NCBI GenBank assembly: GCA_903959665.1
Contig: CAJBXY010000241.1
Coordinates: forward strand, 1-9,891
Reading direction: 5' to 3'
DNA: 9,891 nucleotides
Source: an uncultured Solirubrobacterales bacterium
Lineage (GTDB): Bacteria; Actinomycetota; Thermoleophilia; Solirubrobacterales; Solirubrobacteraceae
Shown here: positions 4,067 to 9,891 of the stretch, in pieces
How positions within the stretch are numbered: the first letter of the stretch is position 1
How the letters are laid out: the number at the start of each line of letters is the position of its first letter
Notes under the pieces: generated by a model
What the model saw: the letters and a program-made list of their open reading frames with translations, nothing else
Databases searched by the model: none
What the model was told of the DNA's origin: nothing
Program-made: the position numbers and the translations under genes

Positions 4067-6535
4067 ATGAGCGACCACAGATACGACCCACAGGAGATAG
4101 AGCCGCGCTGGCAGCAGCTGTGGGAAGAGGAGGGAACCTGGCAGGTAGCCAATGCGGTTCCTGGTGCGGCGACCGACGGAGAGAGCGCCTACGTGCTCGA
4201 GATGCTGCCCTACCCGAGCGGCGAACCGCACATCGGCCACCTGAAGGTCTATTCGGTCGGCGACGCGGTCGCGCACTTCAAACGCCGTAACGGCAAGCGC
4301 GTGCTTCACCCGATGGGCTACGACGCCTTCGGCCTGCCGGCCGAGAATCACGCAATCAAGACCGGTCAGGCGCCGCGCGTTTCGACCGAGGCTGCGATCG
4401 CCGAGTTCCAGCGCCAGTTCCGCCGTTGGGGAATCTCGATCGACTGGTCGCGCGAGCTGGCAACCTGCGAACCGGACTACTACCGCTGGACGCAGTGGAT
4501 TTTCAACGAGCTCTTCAAGGCCGGCCTCGCCTACCGCCAGCAGGCGCACGTCAACTGGTGCCCAACCGACCAGACGGTGCTCGCCAATGAGCAGGTAGTC
4601 GACGGCTGCTGCGAGCGCTGCGGCTCCGAGGTTGAGATCCGCGAGCTTGAGCAGTGGTTCCTCAAGATCACCGACTATGCCGACCGCTTGCTCGAAGACC
4701 TCGAAACCGTTGATTGGCCAGAGAACGTCAAGACGATGCAGCGCAACTGGATCGGCCGCTCAGAAGGCGCCGAGGTGGTTTTCAGCTGCGATGAACTAGG
4801 CACCGAATACCCGGTCTTCACGACGCGCCCCGACACGCTCTTTGGCGCGACCTTCTTTGTGCTTGCTCCCGAACACCCGGACGTGCTGCGGCTTGCTGAA
4901 GGAACCGGCAACGAGCAGGCCGTCACCGATTACGTCAAAGAGGCGCTCTCGCGGGGCTCCGAGCTGCGCGGCGCCGCCGAGCGCGAGAAGACGGGCGTCG
5001 CGCTGGGTCGCACGGTCACAAACCCGGTCAGCGGCGAGCAAATACCCGTATTCGTCGCTGACTACGTGCTGATGGAGTACGGGACCGGCGCGATCATGGC
5101 TGTCCCAGCCCACGACGAGCGCGACTATGCGTTCGCGAAAGCTTTTGATCTACCGATCCGGCGCGTGATCGAAGGAGACAACCCCGATGGCGACGCCGGC
5201 GGGCTGCCCTATTCCGGAGACGGGGTGCTGGTCAACAGCGCGCCGCAGTTCGACGGACAGCCCAACCGTGAGGCGCTGAATCAGATCGTCATTTGGCTCG
5301 AGAACGAAGGCAAGGGCAAGCTGGCGGTCAATTACCGCCTGCGCGATTGGCTGATTAGCCGCCAGCGCTACTGGGGCTGCCCAATCCCGATCGTGCGCTG
5401 CCCGCAGTGCGGAATCGTCCCGGTTCCTAACGATCAGCTTCCGGTGATGCTGCCAGTGATCGAGGACTACGCGCCGCAGGGCCGGTCGCCGCTCGCCGCC
5501 GCGACCGACTGGGTCAACACCGAGTGCCCGAACTGTGGCGGCCCGGCCGAGCGCGAAACGGACACGATGGACACCTTCGTCGACTCCTCTTGGTACTTCC
5601 TGCGCTACTGCGACGCCTCAAACGATGAGGCGGCCTGGGACCCAGCAATCCTGCGCGAGTGGATGCCGGTCGATCAGTACATCGGCGGCGTCGAGCACGC
5701 AATCCTCCACCTGCTTTACGCACGCTTCTTCTGCAAGGCGCTCGCCGACCTCGGTCACCTTGATGTCGATGAACCGTTCGCGCGGCTCTTCACGCAGGGA
5801 ATGATCACGCGCGACGGGGCGAAGATGTCGAAGTCGCGCGGCAACGTCGTCTCGCCGCAGGCGATCGTCGATCGCTACGGCGCCGACAGCGCCCGCGCCT
5901 ACATTCTGTTCATCGGCGCGCCCGATCAGGATGCCGACTGGTCGGACGAGGGAGTGGAGGGGGTACACCGCTTCCTCTCGCGCCTTTGGCGGCTCAGCGC
6001 CGAGGTTGCAGATCAGGAGGCAGCCAGCGCGCCGGCCGGGGACGAAGCAGCCAACTTGGAGCTGATCCGCAAAGCGAATTGGGCGATCGAAAAGGTGACC
6101 GCCGACATGGACCGTCGCTTTGCCTTCAACACAGCAATCGCTGCCGTGATGGAACTGATCAACGAAGTCTCGCGCCTGCGCGAGAGCGCTGGCCTGGCGG
6201 CGCAACGCTTCGCGCTTGAGACGGCCTCCTCGCTCTGCTTCCCATTCGCCCCGCACGCAACGACCGACGCTTACTTCCTACTAACCGGCGAGCGGCTCTG
6301 GGAGCAGCCGTGGCCGACCGCCGACGCGGCGATGCTGGAGCGCGACACTTACGAGCTCGTCTGCCAGGTCAACGGCAAGCTGCGTGACCGTGTTGAGGTT
6401 GCCAGCGACGCCAGCAAGGAAGAGCTTGAGGCGACCGCGCTCGCAGCGCCAAACGTGCAGGTTCATCTTCAGGGGCGCGAACCGAAGAAGGTGATCGTCG
6501 TTCCGGGCAAGCTCGTCAACATCGTCGTTGGCTGA
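4067..6535 (+). CDS. leuS: Leucyl-tRNA synthetase
   Basis: LeuRS charges tRNA-Leu with leucine and edits mischarged norvaline or isoleucine. The 822-residue product has the class I signatures PYPSGEPHIGH (HIGH at residues 55-58) and KMSKS at 586-590. The CP1 editing domain has TTRPDT at 252-257 (threonine 257 corresponds to the specificity threonine of E. coli) and AVPAHDERD with Asp350. One cysteine cluster (165, 181, 182, 185) lies in the insertion after the first half of the Rossmann fold. A second CPQC/CPNC pair (445/448 and 487/490) probably binds zinc, as I recall from the Thermus enzyme. The C-terminal anticodon and tail domains are complete (QVNGKLRDRV, then VPGKLVNIVVG). QGMITRDGAKMSKS shows that the leucine-specific insertion found before KMSKS in E. 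coli is absent. No Shine-Dalgarno sequence precedes ATG 4067. Confidence 0.98.
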   Translation: MSDHRYDPQEIEPRWQQLWEEEGTWQVANAVPGAATDGESAYVLEMLPYPSGEPHIGHLKVYSVGDAVAHFKRRNGKRVLHPMGYDAFGLPAENHAIKTGQAPRVSTEAAIAEFQRQFRRWGISIDWSRELATCEPDYYRWTQWIFNELFKAGLAYRQQAHVNWCPTDQTVLANEQVVDGCCERCGSEVEIRELEQWFLKITDYADRLLEDLETVDWPENVKTMQRNWIGRSEGAEVVFSCDELGTEYPVFTTRPDTLFGATFFVLAPEHPDVLRLAEGTGNEQAVTDYVKEALSRGSELRGAAEREKTGVALGRTVTNPVSGEQIPVFVADYVLMEYGTGAIMAVPAHDERDYAFAKAFDLPIRRVIEGDNPDGDAGGLPYSGDGVLVNSAPQFDGQPNREALNQIVIWLENEGKGKLAVNYRLRDWLISRQRYWGCPIPIVRCPQCGIVPVPNDQLPVMLPVIEDYAPQGRSPLAAATDWVNTECPNCGGPAERETDTMDTFVDSSWYFLRYCDASNDEAAWDPAILREWMPVDQYIGGVEHAILHLLYARFFCKALADLGHLDVDEPFARLFTQGMITRDGAKMSKSRGNVVSPQAIVDRYGADSARAYILFIGAPDQDADWSDEGVEGVHRFLSRLWRLSAEVADQEAASAPAGDEAANLELIRKANWAIEKVTADMDRRFAFNTAIAAVMELINEVSRLRESAGLAAQRFALETASSLCFPFAPHATTDAYFLLTGERLWEQPWPTADAAMLERDTYELVCQVNGKLRDRVEVASDASKEELEATALAAPNVQVHLQGREPKKVIVVPGKLVNIVVG

Positions 6536-6582
6536 GCGCTCTCTTGGCAGTGGCGGCGCGATTCGGTAACCGGCGCGTGCTG

Positions 6583-6608
6583 GCTTCGTAACGCTGAGCT
6601 TCGTAGCG
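6583..6608 (+). repeat. Two-copy tandem repeat GCTTCGTA(A/G)CG before comEA
   Basis: GCTTCGTAACG (6583-6593) recurs as GCTTCGTAGCG (6598-6608), 10 of 11 bases identical and 15 bases apart start to start. The second copy overlaps the TAGCGT box next to the comEA start. It may be a duplicated promoter element or a regulator site; the function is unknown. Confidence 0.5.
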
Positions 6609-6609
6609 T
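6604..6609 (+). promoter_or_regulatory. Candidate -10 box (TAGCGT) for a leaderless comEA transcript
   Basis: TAGCGT fits TANNNT and ends seven bases before the comEA ATG. No Shine-Dalgarno sequence is present in this gap. The box is weaker than the others in the window because its inner bases are G+C. Confidence 0.3.
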
Positions 6610-6616
6610 CGCGGCG

Positions 6617-7225
6617 ATGCAGCAGATCCCGCGACCAGCCCTGATCATCGCGGCCGTCGTGGCGGTCGTCGGCTTGGCACTGGGCGGCAAGTCGCTCGCG
6701 CAGCAGAGCCAGCAGAACCCACCCAGCGGCGCACCCTACGAGCAGCGCTCGGCTGCGAAGACGCCGGCTCCAGCGGGGCTGGTTGAGCGTGGCGACGAGC
6801 GCGCCGTCGTCCATGTTGCGGGCGCCGTGCGGCGGCCGGGCGTCTACAAACTCGGCTCCGGTGCGCGCGTCCGTGACGCCGTGCGCCGCGCCGGTGGCGC
6901 ATCCAGCGACGGTGACGCAAACGCGATCAACCTGGCCGCGAAGGTCGTCGACGGAGCGCAGGTGATCGTGCCGCTGAAGGCTGGGAAGCTGGCGGGAGCT
7001 GCAGCTCCCGCCGCCGCTGGCGCCGGCTCGACCGCCCCGATCAGCCTTGGCAACGCGACCGTCGAGCAGCTCGACACGCTCGATGGGGTTGGCCCGGCGA
7101 CGGCCGAAAAGATCATCCAGTGGCGCACCGAGAACGGCGGCTTCACGAGCGTTGACGATCTTGGCGAAGTACCTGGAATTGGACCGAAGAAGCTTGAGGC
7201 GCTGCGCTCGCAAGTAGCTCCGTGA
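6617..7225 (+). CDS. comEA: ComEA: membrane-anchored DNA receptor (SLBB + helix-hairpin-helix)
   Basis: ComEA binds double-stranded DNA outside the membrane and passes it to the ComEC channel during natural transformation. The 202-residue product has one N-terminal membrane helix (about residues 7-24, ALIIAAVVAVVGLALGG). A Gln/Pro-rich spacer and an SLBB domain (about 63-119, VVHVAGAVRRPGVYKL to DGAQVIVP) follow. An Ala/Gly linker then leads to two DNA-binding helix-hairpin-helix motifs, GVGPATAEKI (from 157) and GIGPKKLEAL (from 187). This matches the SLBB-containing ComEA form seen in actinobacteria and firmicutes. ATG 6617 puts the membrane helix right at the N-terminus. The stop overlaps the comEC start (GTGA), so channel and receptor are made together. 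A perfect 22-bp palindrome lies in the linker-coding part. Natural competence is not shown by gene presence alone. Confidence 0.95.
   Translation: MQQIPRPALIIAAVVAVVGLALGGKSLAQQSQQNPPSGAPYEQRSAAKTPAPAGLVERGDERAVVHVAGAVRRPGVYKLGSGARVRDAVRRAGGASSDGDANAINLAAKVVDGAQVIVPLKAGKLAGAAAPAAAGAGSTAPISLGNATVEQLDTLDGVGPATAEKIIQWRTENGGFTSVDDLGEVPGIGPKKLEALRSQVAP
6991..7012. repeat. Perfect 22-bp palindrome inside comEA
   Basis: The half-site GGCGGGAGCTG is followed at once by its exact reverse complement, centred between 7001 and 7002. In RNA it would form a nine-pair, very G+C-rich hairpin with loop UGCA. It codes for the Ala/Gly linker between the SLBB and helix-hairpin-helix domains, where codon choice is free. 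It could be a protein site, an RNA hairpin or chance. Confidence 0.9.
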
Positions 7226-9471
7226 GTTCCGCGACCGACGCGCTTCGCGCCCACCCGCGCCACCTGCTCGCCGGTGGGCTGGCGGTTGGCCTTGCGATCG
7301 GCTGGCGCTCGCCGCTGCTGCTGGGGGCGTTGCTGCTGGCAGCGGCCGTGCTCGCAGCCGCGGCGCAGTTCGGCGCGCGGCTGCTGCTGGCGCTAGTAGT
7401 GGCGCTGATCTCCGGCGCGCTGCTGGCGGACGCGAGGCTCTCGGCGCTCAACTCATCGCAGCTCTCCGGGTTGATCGGCCATGCCGTGCGCGCCGAGGTG
7501 ACCTTCACGCAGGCGCCCCGCGTGAGCAAGTTCGGCTGGTCGGCGCTCGCGCGGCTGCGCGGTGAACCGGTGCTCATTCGCGGCAGCGAACGGGCGCCGC
7601 AGCTCGCGGTTGGCGAAATCGCCAACGTTTTCGGCTCTCTGCGGGCGCTCGGTGAAGATGACGGCTGGCTTGCGGCGCAGCACGTGCGAGCGATTCTGCG
7701 CGTTAGTTCGCTCCAACTTTCCGCCCGTCAGCGCGGCGGCCTAGTCGGCTTCGTCGATCGCGTCCGCGGGAGAGCGACCACGGCCCTCAGCGCACAGTTG
7801 CCTGCCGCTGAAGCGGGATTGCTGCGCGGGATGACGCTCGGCGACGACAGCGCGATGGGCACCGAACTGCGCAGCGCGATGCGTCGCAGCGGGCTTGGTC
7901 ACCTCGTTGCCGCCTCGGGCGCCAATATCGCGCTGCTCGTCCTGCTCGTCTTCGCGCTGGGCGCCACGTTTGCAGCGCCGCGCTCGGCGCGGCTGGTTTT
8001 CGCTCTGCTCGCGATCGCGCTTTACGTTCCGCTCGCTGGCAGCGGCGCGTCGATTCAGCGCGCGGGCGTGATCGGCGCAGCCGTTCTCGTCGCTGCGATT
8101 GCCTCTCGCCCAAGCTCACGCTGGTACGCGCTGCTACTGGCTGCTGTCGTCACGCTGGCGCTCGACCCATTGGCCGCTGAGCAGCCGGGCTGGCAGCTCA
8201 GCTTTGCTGCCGTGGCGGCGATAGGCTTGCTCGCCGCGCCGCTGCGCGCGCAGCTCGAGGCGCGCCGAGTCCCGGCGCTGATCAGCGAACCACTTGCCCT
8301 CACCGCTGCAGCAACGCTCGGCAGCGCGCCGGTCGCCGCGGCCGCCTTCGGAACGCTCTCGCTCGTGTCGCTGCCGGCCAATCTCGCGGCAGCGCTGATC
8401 GTCGCGCCGGTCACTTGGCTGGGGATGGTTGCCGCGCTGGTCGGCCAGCTCTCAGCCTCGCTCGCTGCGCCGCTGACCTGGCTGGCCTACTGGCCGCTCA
8501 GCGCAATCATCACGATTGCGCGCTTTAGCTCTGCGCTCCCTGCCGCGCAGGTGAACGCCAGCGGGCCGCTCGTAGCCGCAGGCTGCCTGAGCTTGGCGCT
8601 GCTGGTGCGCTCTGGCCGCGGACGTAAATACGCGCTTGCCGCCAGCGCGCTCTGCGCCGTGCTGGCGGCGCTGGCCGTCTGGCTCTCGCACGAGCGCGCT
8701 GCGATAGCGCCCGTTCCGGCCGGCACCGTACGGCTGAGCTTCCTTGACATCGGCCAAGGCGATGCGACGCTGCTCCAGAGCGGCGGGCACGCCGCGCTGA
8801 TCGACAGCGGCCCGCCCGGCGGCGGGATCGTCGAGCGCCTGCGTGAGGAGGGAGTGGGGAGGCTCGACCTGCTGGTCGCCACGCACGCCCAGGCGGATCA
8901 CCTCGGCGCCGCCGATGAGGTTCTCGAAGCGATGCCGGTTACGGCGCTGCTGGACGGCCGCGACGGTGTCGACGAGCCGGAAGGGGCGGCGATGGAAGCG
9001 AGCGCCGGGCGAAAGAATGTGCCGCTAGTCACCGCGGCGGCTGGCGACTCAATCAAGCTTGGTTCGCTAAAGCTCGAGATTCTCTCGCCGCCCGCCGACT
9101 CTCGCCCGGCGCCGGGAGCCGACCCAAACCGGCGCGCGATCGTGATCCTCGCCAGCGCACCGCGGCTGCGCCTGCTGTTGACAGCCGACGCCGAATCGGA
9201 CGTTCTCGCTCCGCTTGATCTGCCGCCGATCGACCTGCTCAAGGTGAGCCACCACGGCAGCGCCGACGAGGGGCTTGCGCCGCTGCTGGCGCGGATCGAG
9301 CCGCGGATCGCGGTGATTGAGGTCGGCGCGCACAACAGCTACGGCCACCCTGCCGCGGCGACGCTCGAAGCACTCAGCGAGGCCGGCGTCGCGATCTGGC
9401 GCACCGATAAAGACGGCACAGTGCGGATTGACGTCGACAGCGACGGTGTGCACGTCCAGCGGCCGACCTAA
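7222..9471 (+). CDS. comEC: ComEC/Rec2 family DNA-uptake channel with metallo-beta-lactamase domain
   Basis: ComEC carries single-stranded DNA across the cytoplasmic membrane during transformation; its C-terminal domain is thought to degrade the other strand. The 749-residue product has about three N-terminal membrane helices (residues 12-70) and an outward OB-like region (about 75-165). The Competence domain (about 190-490) has LLRGMTLGD near 200 and SGLGHLVAASGAN at 223-235, with many further membrane helices. The beta-lactamase-fold domain follows (about 502-749). That domain shows FLDIGQGDA (507-515), THAQADHLG (554-562; His555, Asp559, His560), LLTADAE (Asp656), SHHGS (His677, His678) and NSYGHP (His709). 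Gln557 stands where the canonical HxHxDH has its second histidine; as I recall, this position varies in ComEC proteins. The GTG start overlaps the comEA stop and holA follows, the usual order. Confidence 0.96.
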   Translation: MSSATDALRAHPRHLLAGGLAVGLAIGWRSPLLLGALLLAAAVLAAAAQFGARLLLALVVALISGALLADARLSALNSSQLSGLIGHAVRAEVTFTQAPRVSKFGWSALARLRGEPVLIRGSERAPQLAVGEIANVFGSLRALGEDDGWLAAQHVRAILRVSSLQLSARQRGGLVGFVDRVRGRATTALSAQLPAAEAGLLRGMTLGDDSAMGTELRSAMRRSGLGHLVAASGANIALLVLLVFALGATFAAPRSARLVFALLAIALYVPLAGSGASIQRAGVIGAAVLVAAIASRPSSRWYALLLAAVVTLALDPLAAEQPGWQLSFAAVAAIGLLAAPLRAQLEARRVPALISEPLALTAAATLGSAPVAAAAFGTLSLVSLPANLAAALIVAPVTWLGMVAALVGQLSASLAAPLTWLAYWPLSAIITIARFSSALPAAQVNASGPLVAAGCLSLALLVRSGRGRKYALAASALCAVLAALAVWLSHERAAIAPVPAGTVRLSFLDIGQGDATLLQSGGHAALIDSGPPGGGIVERLREEGVGRLDLLVATHAQADHLGAADEVLEAMPVTALLDGRDGVDEPEGAAMEASAGRKNVPLVTAAAGDSIKLGSLKLEILSPPADSRPAPGADPNRRAIVILASAPRLRLLLTADAESDVLAPLDLPPIDLLKVSHHGSADEGLAPLLARIEPRIAVIEVGAHNSYGHPAAATLEALSEAGVAIWRTDKDGTVRIDVDSDGVHVQRPT

Positions 9472-9474
9472 ACT
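9469..9474 (+). promoter_or_regulatory. Candidate -10 box (TAAACT) before holA
   Basis: TAAACT includes the comEC stop codon and ends seven bases before the proposed holA TTG. The spacing is like that at proA and comEA. Because the first three bases are fixed as a stop codon, chance is a larger worry here. Leaderless use of TTG would also be unusual. Confidence 0.25.
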
Positions 9475-9481
9475 GACGCAC

Positions 9482-9891
9482 TTGCCCGACTTCCAGGCCG
9501 CATATCTGATTCACGGAGAGGATCACGGTCGCGTCGCCGAGCGGCGCGGAAAGCTCGCCTCACTAGCTGAGCTGGAAGCTGGGGCAGGGGGAATCGAGCA
9601 GTTCGAGGCCGCCAGCTCAGATCCGGCGGCTATCGCTGCGGCGCTAAGCGCGATGACCTTCGCCGTAGGTTGGCGCTTCTTGATTGTCAGCGGCTGCGAG
9701 CGCTGGCGCGACGCCGACGTCAAAGCCGACCTCGCAGCGGCGTTGGCGACGATGCCAGCGGAGACGACGGTCGCCTTCTTCGCCTGCGAGGACGGCCGTC
9801 AGAAGGCGCCAGAGGCGCTACACAAGGCCGTGGGGGCGCTCGGCGGGCCGATCGCCAACGAGGGCCTGCTGAAGTCGAAGGAACTGCCGCC
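9482..9891 (+). CDS. holA: DNA polymerase III subunit delta, N-terminal part (3' end outside window)
   Basis: HolA is the clamp-loader subunit that opens the sliding clamp ring. The frame from TTG 9482 stays open to the window end, giving 136 full codons of a protein usually 320-350 residues long. The start reads LPDFQAAYLIHGEDHGRVAERR (TTG read as Met). This fits the family pattern in which a short lead is followed by YLIHGED/DHGR at residues 8-17. FEAASSDPAAIAAALSAMTF and WRFLIVSGCERW then match the AAA+-like fold of domain I. The gene begins 10 bases after the comEC stop. No Shine-Dalgarno sequence is visible. The only other in-frame option is GTG 9446, inside comEC, which would add 12 residues unlike the family. 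Position after comEA-comEC is the standard place for holA, so the identity is well supported; the start codon is less certain. Confidence 0.9.
   Translation, partial: MPDFQAAYLIHGEDHGRVAERRGKLASLAELEAGAGGIEQFEAASSDPAAIAAALSAMTFAVGWRFLIVSGCERWRDADVKADLAAALATMPAETTVAFFACEDGRQKAPEALHKAVGALGGPIANEGLLKSKELP

Larger units (their letters stand above)
6536..6616 (+). promoter_or_regulatory. leuS-comEA intergenic region
   Basis: These 81 bases contain no gene. A TTGGCA (6544-6549) followed after 17 bases by TAACCG (6567-6572) is a weak promoter-like pair. CGGT-A-ACCG (6564-6572) is a tiny dyad. Nearer the gene is an imperfect tandem repeat, and its second copy holds a TAGCGT box just before comEA. 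I see no convincing terminator for leuS, so read-through into comEA is possible. Confidence 0.4.

Noticed and set aside
3904..4152. Minus-strand open frame of 82 codons across the tRNA-Ala
   Set aside because: It is a translation of the tRNA itself (GAVAQLGERRHGMAEVRG is the familiar product of reading a tRNA as protein) and extends into leuS.
5618..6256. Minus-strand open frame of 212 codons opposite leuS
   Set aside because: It is the antisense of conserved LeuRS coding sequence, with no family motif and no start signals.
6281..7213. Minus-strand open frame of 310 codons opposite the end of leuS and comEA
   Set aside because: It is antisense to two clear genes, is rich in Arg and Ala as expected from G+C-rich antisense frames, and shows no recognisable domain.
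1..9891. CRISPR array, insertion sequence, toxin-antitoxin or defence locus
   Set aside because: No spaced direct repeats, terminal inverted repeats, transposase motifs or defence protein motifs are seen; nearly all sequence is accounted for by conserved genes.

Overview
The window is about 9.9 kb of G+C-rich bacterial chromosome (roughly 65% by eye), densely packed with housekeeping genes. I think it comes from Actinomycetota. The evidence is the proB-proA-nadD-rsfS order, the leuS-comEA-comEC-holA order, and a small beta-carbonic anhydrase that closely resembles the mycobacterial Rv1284 type. The LeuRS lacks the long insertions and KIGKS-like loop I associate with mycobacteria and streptomycetes, so a deep-branching class such as Thermoleophilia/Solirubrobacterales is my best guess. 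That placement is inference and was not computed.

Left block (1-3244, all +): the 3' end of proB (glutamate 5-kinase), proA (glutamyl-phosphate reductase), nadD (nicotinate-nucleotide adenylyltransferase), rsfS (ribosome silencing factor) and apt (adenine phosphoribosyltransferase). proA/nadD, nadD/rsfS and rsfS/apt each overlap by four bases (ATGA or GTGA), so these four genes are almost certainly translationally coupled. proA sits 37 bases after proB and may also have its own start.

Middle block (3245-4066): a beta-carbonic anhydrase with its own leader and the clearest Shine-Dalgarno sequence in the window. It converges on a tRNA-Ala(GGC) on the minus strand, and a strong hairpin lies between the two. 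The tRNA is divergent from leuS across a 73-base promoter region.

Right block (4067-9891, all +): leuS (a compact LeuRS), then comEA and comEC, which overlap by GTGA. ComEA is the membrane-anchored DNA receptor and ComEC the DNA-uptake channel. The 5' end of holA (DNA polymerase III delta) follows, probably from a TTG codon.

I found no mobile element, CRISPR array, prophage or defence locus, and no convincing new multi-gene system. The most interesting signals are small. Four genes without a Shine-Dalgarno sequence (proA, leuS, comEA, holA) each have a TANNNT box 6 to 11 bases before the start codon, which suggests leaderless transcripts. A perfect 22-bp palindrome lies inside comEA. Two mutually exclusive inverted repeats overlap the probable carbonic anhydrase promoter. 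An apt gene with an altered base-site motif sits in the nadD-rsfS operon. The longest stretch without a gene is 101 bases.
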